A DNA stretch of 64,000 nt from Paramarasmius palmivorus. Taxonomy: Eukaryota; Basidiomycota; Agaricomycetes; Agaricales; Marasmiaceae. Of this stretch, positions 57,177-64,000 are shown piece after piece. The translations under genes and the position numbers were made by a program. Each line of letters opens with the position of its first letter. The stretch's first letter is position 1. Below the pieces are notes generated by a model, which was not told the origin of the DNA, searched no databases, and saw only the letters and a list, made by a program, of their open reading frames with translations. Location: positions 1-64,000 of the forward strand of contig JAYKXP010000103.1 of assembly GCA_037176845.1 (NCBI GenBank), written 5' to 3'.

Positions 57177-59580
57177 ATGGCCTTCAATAACGTCTCGCAA
57201 GTCATTGTCGCCGGTCCAGCTAACAACAATGTATCGCGTGACCAGTTCAATGTCACAGCGGAAGTCGTCCATATCAGTTCACAGGTAGATGATGGCGGCG
57301 AGGTATGAGCTCTCGGTGTAATGTGTATTCATGAGCTGAACATGAAAACGATAGTTCGAACATGTGAAGACAGGCAACATCTATCTTTTGAAAGAGATTC
57401 ATCATCGCGATATCTTGGCCTGCTATCACTCTTACCAGCCCTGTGGGTGTGGTGCGCGCCAAAGAGCCCAGAAAACAGTCTACAGTGTCGAATTGGTGAA
57501 GGAGAAATCCAAGTACACCGCTATCGAATACAATGGCCCGGAGGCACGAGAGCTTTGGGAGGAAGATTTCCGTCGTTATTCACAAAATAGGTTCGTTACC
57601 GCCTTCCCCACCCACCAACTTTACTGACAACCACATAGATCCCCCGACGCATGGCAACTCTACGGCCTGAACCAATCAAACGTCCCGTTTTTGATCTTCC
57701 ATGACGGTGAGTCTTCCACCCTCTTTAGCAATACATACTGATCAAGTTGGTGCAATAGAGCTTGTTCCTCTTGGGCATTTCCACACGCACTCGTTCTGGG
57801 GGGATCTATTTGTTGAGTTGTTGCGGGTGCGTCCTTAAGTTGGTGTTTCCTGTGCCCGCAAAGCTAACACGCTGTTCTTTTAGTTGGAATTGGGTTGCAA
57901 TGAGTCGGCGATATGGTTGAACACGAGAGGGGGTCTAATCCAGGGACCCGAAGGGCCTACTTTTCACGTTCCAGGCCATAATGTACTCGATAAAATTCCT
58001 ATTCCACCCTCAGTAAAGATGCTACAAGACGACATTTCCTTTCAATTCTTCCAACAATTCCCTCCAAAGACGATGGACTGTCTCATTCTGGAATCTGCAC
58101 GGTATCATAGCTCAAGTTCACCGCTCAAAAGCCTTTTTCGTGAAGGAGCGCTCAACATCCCACCGGAAAACACCCCGGAAACCCTCGATGGGCTCCGCAT
58201 TGACACTGTATACTCCCCTTCCCTGGGGGCTGTTGCGAGGTGGTGGGATGGTGGGGTGTTGTGGGAAATGTACAACAGGGAGGGGTTGGTGGATAAAACG
58301 GTATTGGATGATGGGCTGATTCGGTGAGTGGGCGTGGGCGTAATGGTTCAGTTTTGGGTGCTGATTTCTAAAGTTTTAAATTAGACAGTCCAGATGTCTA
58401 TGCTCGTTTTGAATTTGACCAGCAGAGATTTCAGGAGAGTTGGTTGTCACAAAGCTCAAGGATCATTGATGCCTGCAGGATGTTGGGAACAGAGGAACCA
58501 TGCTGCATGTCCTCCCCTTTCACCATGTTGACGATTAAACTCATCTTCCTTCCTTTCCATAGGTATCATTGATTCACCAGGTATAATCTGTCTCCATTTA
58601 GTCTCAACAAGACACTCGGTTCAACAAAGACTCTTACCATTTGAAACACCCCCGCCCATCTACCTCTTCATCTACCCTCTCCCCATGACGGTGTCCAGAA
58701 TCGAGTCATGGCGGAAAAACAGAACCCACTTCTGGTCTCTTGATGAGAATGGGCGATCTGAGATGACGAAGGAGGAATGTAGGCGATGGGAGGTTCCGGA
58801 GCTGATTACAAAGGTACTCTTCTTTTCCAACCTAAGGGTGCGTACATGGCCAAGCTATTTCTACGCTGCCATCCGCAAATGGCAAGTCACTCATGGCTTC
58901 GACCCTGCCACTACCGATTTTGCTCGGAGTTTGGGATATCCAGAGTTGGATATCCTCATTGATAACGAGACAGCGGCAAGTCGGTTTGAAGAAGTTCATG
59001 GTTAGTCACACAATCTCCTTGCAGTCGTTGGTACATTGTTAATTTACGATTCACAGAATACTTGTTTCCTGGCGCATTTTCTGACTCATTTTCTAATTTA
59101 TCATCTGGCTCCTCTACTCCCAAAACATGGAGTAACCCAAGGGCACCGGAGCACCTTGATATACCTCTGCCGGCTGAAGGTCAGTAATCCGTTCAACGTT
59201 CTCTGTTAGTTCTGCCATCTCACTTCAGAATCACAGTCGCAATCCCTCAGCCTTCGCTCACCACACCTACACCCAAGCCTTCACGGATCCCCGTGGCGAT
59301 ACCACATTCCAATGTCAAGGCTCAACTGAGAGCTGACACTTCACTACGTGGTCGCCTCTCAGTTCCTCAACAGAAGCACTCTTACCTTGTCAGTGAGGCC
59401 AGCCCTTCACGGATTCCCATACCTACATGGCGAGCTCAGGGTAAGAGCTGGAGAAAAGTATTACAAGGAAGTATAGCCGATGGTTCATGCACACGGCTTG
59501 AGCACTGTGAGCGTTCAGGGAAGACACCAAAGATGCAGCCGAAGCCCAAGATACAGACGAGCACGAGAAGATGGTTGTGA
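57177..59580 (+). CDS. MAFNN-family protein with kinase-N-lobe-like region, copy B (657 aa)
   Basis: Nine exons: 57177-57302, 57355-57590, 57639-57706, 57759-57826, 57884-58323, 58374-58504, 58563-59000, 59057-59179 and 59237-59580. Introns 1-7 have almost the same lengths as in copy A (52, 48, 52, 57, 50, 58, 56). Intron 6 begins GC instead of GT (T|GCATGT), a GC-AG intron. The protein starts MAFNNVSQVIVAGPANNNVS. It keeps the N-lobe-like KYTAIEYNG, LWEEDFRRYSQN and WQLYGLNQSNVPFLIFHDEL segments, and HFWSLDENGRSEMT and HGFDPATTDFARSLGYPEL near the end. No HRD or DFG motif. Compared with A, exon 8 has 19 extra codons and exon 9 a longer unrelated-looking Ser/Pro/Lys-rich tail (KMQPKPKIQTSTRRW). 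Two open copies in an otherwise decaying duplication suggest both are used. Function unknown. Confidence 0.8.
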
Positions 59581-59861
59581 TTGTCTATAGTAAGTGAATC
59601 GTTACATCTCGTAGCGTTAAGAGCGTCATACTGACATCGGGAAAATAGACAGCTAATTTACTTACATTTACATCCATCTAAATCTTCGAAATACAAGTAA
59701 ATTAGCAAAATACATTTAAATGAATTTTGGCAAAGTAAATGAAACAAAACAGACCTCCCCTATTAGGTTTCATTTAAATGGATTGCGCCAATTTAGTTTC
59801 ATTTACTTTGATTTACATGAACTCGGCCAAACACGGGAATTAAATCAAAACATTCTGCCAC

Positions 59862-59950
59862 TTCGGGGAATCGAACCACTGACCTCTGGTACCTGACTCA
59901 GCTGCCTAGCGCAACACTAAAGTACGACGCACCAACTGTTGGGCTATCAA
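59862..59950 (-). ncRNA. tRNA-like Pol III promoter (possible SINE head)
   Basis: The minus strand has TAGCCCAACAGTTGG (59946-59932), similar to an A box, and GGTTCGATTCC (59877-59867), a perfect B box consensus. They are about 55 bp apart, in the right order. The stretch before the B box (AGAGGTCAGTGGTTCGATTC) looks like the T arm of a tRNA. The 5' and 3' acceptor strands do not pair, so it is not a working tRNA but fits a tRNA-derived SINE head. Confidence 0.5.
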
Positions 59951-60149
59951 GGAGTTATAATATATGGTAACTACTTGCAATACATACCCCCATCCGCAGG
60001 CTTTCAATACATGACCGCGTGCAATCTGAAGATGGTAGCATGTACACGTTTGAGTGCAAGCCTTCCACAACTGTTAGGCTGTATTTCAGCTTGTTCTAAT
60101 AGTATTCTGGAGGTCATTTGTGTGGTGAATAGCCCATGACAAGACCTCA

Positions 60150-60400
60150 TTTATCTTCATTTACTTTCATTTAAATTAGACGAAATCATTTCTGTTCATT
60201 TACTTCCATTTATATCAGAGTAAATTGGATGAAATCATTTTTGCTAATTTATATCCTATCTATAGCAAAATAAATTAGACGAAATCATTTATGCTAATTT
60301 AGTTCCCATTTAGTTCCATTTATATTGAAGTAAATTGTCCAAAATCATTTCGGTTCATTTACGCAAAACCTAATGACCGAAATAGATTTATTTTAATGTA
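60150..60400. repeat. Degenerate tandem repeat with GAAATCATTT core
   Basis: Four cores at 60182, 60231, 60281 and 60341 (last one AAAATCATTT), spaced 49, 50 and 60 bp. Each is preceded by TAAATTNGA/C-C and followed by NNGNTNATTTA, so units are about 50 bp. It lies inside the AT-rich insertion. Confidence 0.6.
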
Positions 60401-60982
60401 AATTATATGTCTATTTTGCTGATGGATCATCTATAGGTACTCTTGCTCTATGCGATTCCTTGAACAGTACGCAGTGCGTACTGTTCGTGTTCTGATTCAT
60501 GGACGTGTCATTCTTTGTCTTGTGTTTCCTGTACTTAGGGTTTTGGGTAGTGCTACAATACACAGAAGCACTTGATTATGGGCTCGATGTAATATGCTAT
60601 ACTTAGTGATTTGCTGAATCTGCGGAGATAAACATACATAGTGTCTTCTACACCATGCGCGTGGATGAAACCTGTAGAAGTAGCACGTCAGCCAAAGGAC
60701 GAGATGTGAAGGATACAGGAACAAGAACCGACACTGAGTAGAGGAGTCCTCCTCGGCGGATGACCTGCTGCTACTTCAAGGTCGGCAATATACTTGAAAA
60801 TAGCATCGACAATACCAGTAGCATTGAATGGTTAACATGCGCTGCATTGAAAACACGTTCAGGGCAGTTGAATGATATCTGTAGAGTACCCTGCGCGCAA
60901 ATTCGTGTGCGAACGAGAATAGAACAAAGATACTTGACTATCCGAATTCATGGCCAGTTGAACGTTGACTTCGTAAGGGTAG

Positions 60983-62208
60983 TCAGGTTCTCATTAATAC
61001 ACACATGATCAATACACAAATAATACAGAAGATATACATGACGGAAGTACCGGAAATTACACCACCTAACGAGTGTTCGTTCAGCCTTTTGTCAATCGAA
61101 GAAGCACCATCTTCTATGAGCTCCACTCCCTTCGAACCCTTGTCTTTCGCCCCCAAGGCTACATCCATCTCATAAGCAACATCGCCAGCCTCGGTCGTGT
61201 TAGGATTTTCCTCATCCCCGACTTCCTTTTCTTCATATCCCACATCCTGCGCACATAACAACTTACCATCCGAATACCATGATTCAGGACCTACATCACC
61301 GTCAACATACTCAATCTCATGTCGGGAACAACATACACACGACATAGCTATACTCAGCTGCAAGTGCCTCCAACCATACGATATCGCGACATACAGCATG
61401 AACGACAGAGCGAATTCTCGCTCAATCATCCCGTCTCTCGGCCCAGGATGAGGATACTCAAGAGCCGGTAGACGATCCCTGAACATGCTTCGCAGCTCGT
61501 GGTTGTCCTTATTCGACCTGTTGACAAGAGAGACGGTCCGCACGCGCTTGACAACAACACGCGTTTTTCCTTTGTTCAAAGCGTTCCATGGAACACAAAG
61601 GGTATCGTTGATTGTAGAGCTTTTACGAAGCCTCTTCTCGCCATACCGTGGGTGTTCCGACGTCCTGTAGTACGAACAACATCAGTACGTGAGACCATCC
61701 ATGAATAGGTACGTACTTGCGAGATGTACGTTCCTCGATTTTAGAGTTCCTCAAGCTAAATCATCGATACAGTCAGCCTCGCCTCTTAAAATCAAAAGGG
61801 GAGCCTACCAACCAAATGTGCACCTCCTCTTCTCCACTGGTACCCCCGAACCACTTCTTGAACTTGATGATCCAAGACCTTGAGCCTGAGGTATATCCAA
61901 CCACTTCTTACCGCCGAGCCCCTCCAAAACAGGATCTCGCACATTCTCCGTCTCGAACCATCTTCGTATAACACTGTCTTGTCGAGGATTTTGTTTAAAC
62001 CATTCCACAAGGTTGCTTTCGCTGCAAACGCACCGTAAGAATCTACATGTCCGGTAGAATCCAAGGCGGAACAATAACTCACTGTTTCACCGCCTCCCCA
62101 ACCTCGCCTATCCGCCTTAAGACTCGAGAGGTATAGTTTCGCTTGAATGGCTACCATATCCCCTTCGCCACCTTTTGCCCGGGTTTTACTCTCGAGAACG
62201 CTCTCCAA
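60983..62208 (-). CDS. Hypothetical membrane protein gene (3' exons)
   Basis: Minus exons run from about 62208 (MVAIQAKLYLSSLKADRRGW) through KATLVEWFKQ (frame changes near 62015, probably an indel or a short intron) and WFETENVRDPVLEGLGG. A final 198-codon open frame (60983-61579) follows with LSFMLYVAISYGWRHLQLSI, an acidic stretch (VGYEEKEVGDEENPNTTEAG) and a C-terminal hydrophobic segment (MYIFCIICVLIMCVL). At least one upstream exon with a membrane segment (TAHFLFLIAQFIAITVRL, about 62600) may belong to it. Predicted to be membrane-anchored with its acidic part on one face. No family recognised; paralogous exon seen at 45472-45815. Confidence 0.4.
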
Positions 62209-62219
62209 AACATCCTAGC

Positions 62220-63200
62220 TTCGACATCCTGGGTCCTTGTATGAGTGAGAATTTCACCGTAAAGAGCGTAGAGCTCCCTGCGTGGTGGAATGATTCAAGT
62301 TAGTCGGGAAATCGAATTAATTAACCAACGACGCACAGGTTATCTTCATCTGCTGCTCCAACCTTCAGGATATGCGAAAGAGCTTCTTCTGGGCGGTTGA
62401 TTTGGGGTGAACTAGGAGAAACGTGAGGCGCATTATAGACACATGAGTGAGTGGACACGAACATGTGGTAGCTGATTATCCTCCTACGAGTTGAGATCTA
62501 CCCAAATCCAAAATTCAGCCCGAGCGAAGGAAAGAGTAAAAGGTGGTGCATACCATGAAATCCCGTGTGTTTAATAGTCCGGGTTAGTCTGACAGTGATA
62601 GCGATAAACTGAGCAATGAGAAAAAGAAAGTGGGCAGTGGATAACCATGACCGACCTACTGTTTTCCTCGTGTCAGGGATAGTAATACGAGGTTGGAAGC
62701 GGACAGGAGGCAAGATACGCGATCCAAGAAGACCTGGAGGCGTGTTATGGTTGAGACTTGCAAAGTTGGTGGCAGTCGGAGTCGTTTCTGAGTCGTTTCG
62801 TGTTTGCCTATCCGAGCTGGGTTGACAGACGACATCCGCTGGAGGACGTTGTTGGATTGTCGGAACTTCAGAAGTAGTGCGATTATGGACGACATGGTGA
62901 GAGGAAACAAGGAGAGATGCATACCGTAAGCGCTTGCGAATTGGCTTCACGCACCACAAGCACAATACATCCTCCTCCTCCATTCAGACAAGACCAAGAC
63001 GAGACAAAATTCCATGCGTTAGAAATAAAAAGCGCCAAAAGAATCATGAATACACGGTCTCTCAAACTCTCAAGATCTTAGGAACCAGTCTCCCGAGCAA
63101 CTCCCGAGCTCTCTACTTCTTCCACACTCAGGCTAGCTCCCCAACTCTTTACGAATAATCACGCTCAACATCTCGCGCACCACCTCAACGGCTTCACATC
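62220..63200. other. Probable 5' part of the membrane gene and spacer, unresolved
   Basis: A minus frame of 161 codons (62498-62983) contains one hydrophobic segment and is plausible as upstream exons, but in-frame joints to 62208 were not established. 62990-63200 shows no gene. Confidence 0.25.
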
Positions 63201-64000
63201 CCCTCTATCCCGATTCCTCAGCCTGCACCAATTGGAATCATACTTCACATTCTCCACGGGACGAAGACTACGCTACGCGTTAGCCTCACGCTCCTCCACA
63301 CTCCACCAACTGTACCTTCCTCCCCATCTGCCCCATGCCATGAAGATCTCCTCCAACAACCTGTATTCATCAAACACGCCAAATCTATGGTCTGCCTAAC
63401 GGCCCAGATATCGCGAGTACTTACCTCAAGGCACGAGAGACCTAGAAGATTGAGGGAGAACAGGTTGAGAAAACTTCAGGTTGGATGGTATGACTGCGAA
63501 TCAAAGATCTGAGAAGACCAGCGGTGGATTGGTTGAACAAGTACTTCTTGAGAGGGCTCAGGACTGGGTAATGGGCTCGATATGTCGCCAGGTCGGTTTT
63601 CTCCTACTAGTCTGATCATTCTTAAGCTTAAGGGACAGGCGTGGAGATGGGGCGAAATACCCAGCTGCGCGCACACCAGAAGACTGCAAAAACGAAAATC
63701 CCACATACTACAGACTAAGTATGTTATCACCTTTCTGCGTCTGTTGTCCTTTGCTGATATGAGCGTACTAGGACCAAGTCTTCAGCAAGAGTCGTCGTAT
63801 GTGGCCTTATCAAACGACCTATACCAGCCAGCAGGGTTCGTTGTGCGTACTGCTTTATCTCTCAAAAATCAATACCGATAGCATGATCCTCCGCATAGGT
63901 CCACCTCAGCAAGAAACGTGTAGAGACTATCAATACCAGCTCTTCGCCTTACTGGAGTCTCGCGCCAACATACGCAAGGTGGAAGGTACGGAGACGGGAG
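63200..64000. repeat. Segmental duplication R2, copy C (cut by window end)
   Basis: Similar to 19840-20590 and 49015-49750: CATCAAACACGCNAAANCTA, GGTCTGCCTAACGGCCCAG, CACCAGAAGACTGCAAAAAC. It continues past the window. The array therefore has at least three long copies spaced roughly 29 kb (A to B) and 14 kb (B to C). Confidence 0.65.
63560..64000 (+). CDS. Uncharacterised intron-rich gene, R2 copy C (open to window end)
   Basis: Exons ...63593 (ARYVAR), 63633-63718 (DRRGDGAKYPAARTPEDC then KNENPTYYRL), 63772-63842 (RPSLQQESSYVALSND, then LYQPAGFVV) and 63899 to the edge (HLSKKRVETINTSSSPYW). Introns are 39, 53 and 56 nt with GTCGGT, GTATGT and GTGCGT donors. Unlike copies A and B it has no stop or frameshift in the visible part, and it holds TGG where A and B have TGA. 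No domain recognised; the 5' start was not found. Confidence 0.5.

Larger units (their letters stand above)
59642..60417. mobile_element. AT-rich insertion with 19-bp inverted ends and tRNA-like segment (MITE/SINE-like)
   Basis: Copy B carries 0.78 kb where copy A has a short intron-like joint. The ends AAAATAGACAGCTAATTTA (59642-59660) and the reverse complement of 60399-60417 (AAAATAGACATATAATTTA) match at 17 of 19 bases. The body is full of CATTTACTTT / AAATGAAA words. It also contains a tRNA-like stretch on the minus strand (59860-59950). No clear target duplication. It could be a composite of a MITE and a SINE. Confidence 0.5.
48640..60460. repeat. Segmental duplication R2, copy B
   Basis: Colinear with 19470-31330 over its whole length. 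It is shorter by the 1.3 kb around copy A 22.6-23.9 kb and longer by a 0.78-kb AT-rich insertion at 59642-60417. Several reading frames open in copy A are interrupted here (for example a 7-bp deletion in the exon near 49370), while the MAFNN gene stays intact, which suggests selection on that gene only. Confidence 0.8.

Noticed and set aside
59862..59950. A functional nuclear tRNA gene
   Set aside because: The B box is perfect, but the acceptor strands do not pair and the anticodon arm cannot be placed; a tRNA-derived SINE head fits better.
1..64000. CRISPR array, bacterial operons, integrons or phage
   Set aside because: Intron-containing eukaryotic genes throughout; no direct-repeat/spacer pattern was found.

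Overview
The window looks like a transposon-rich, repeat-rich piece of a basidiomycete genome, most likely a mushroom-forming agaricomycete. The reasons are: spliceosomal introns of about 46-67 nt with GTRNGT...YAG borders; a KDZ-type transposase of the kind common in Agaricomycotina; a Ty3/gypsy element; and an intron-rich gene family whose proteins begin MAFNN and carry a kinase-N-lobe-like stretch. No bacterial features are present (no operons, no Shine-Dalgarno sites). I could not name the species.

Layout. 1-11.4 kb: a minus-strand Ty3/gypsy LTR retrotransposon (gag, protease, RT-RNase H-integrase), its 5' LTR at about 9.61-11.36 kb, and a small plus-strand spliced gene at 0.8-1.6 kb that sits where the 3' end of the element should be. 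The 3' LTR is not in the window. Gag, protease and pol are three frames, and canonical -1 slippery heptamers lie at both joints in the correct phase. 11.4-14.4 kb: a composite of an unidentified minus-strand gene fragment and a 5'-truncated KDZ transposase gene with four introns. 14.8-31.3 kb: two repeat blocks, R1 (about 2 kb) and R2 (about 12 kb); R2 ends with a complete nine-exon MAFNN gene. 32.1-34.1 kb: a second copy of R1. 35.16-39.84 kb: a nearly intact DNA transposon with 63-bp terminal inverted repeats, an 8-bp target duplication and a 1404-codon, two-intron transposase gene stopped by one in-frame TGA; its motifs resemble the P/THAP9 transposase group. 40-48.6 kb: poorly resolved, partly decayed hypothetical genes and partial R2 pieces. 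48.6-60.5 kb: the second R2 copy with a second complete MAFNN gene, followed by a 0.8-kb AT-rich insertion carrying a tRNA-like Pol III promoter. 61-62.2 kb: a hypothetical membrane protein gene. 63.2 kb to the edge: the start of a third R2 copy.

How it fits together. Most of the sequence is a tandem/dispersed array of diverged segmental duplications, invaded by at least three classes of mobile element (LTR retrotransposon, KDZ and P-like DNA transposons, and a SINE/MITE-like insertion). The two MAFNN genes are the only non-transposon genes with complete open models that I could rebuild exon by exon. Other R2 genes carry stops or frameshifts in at least one copy. All comparisons are by eye within this window; no database search was run.
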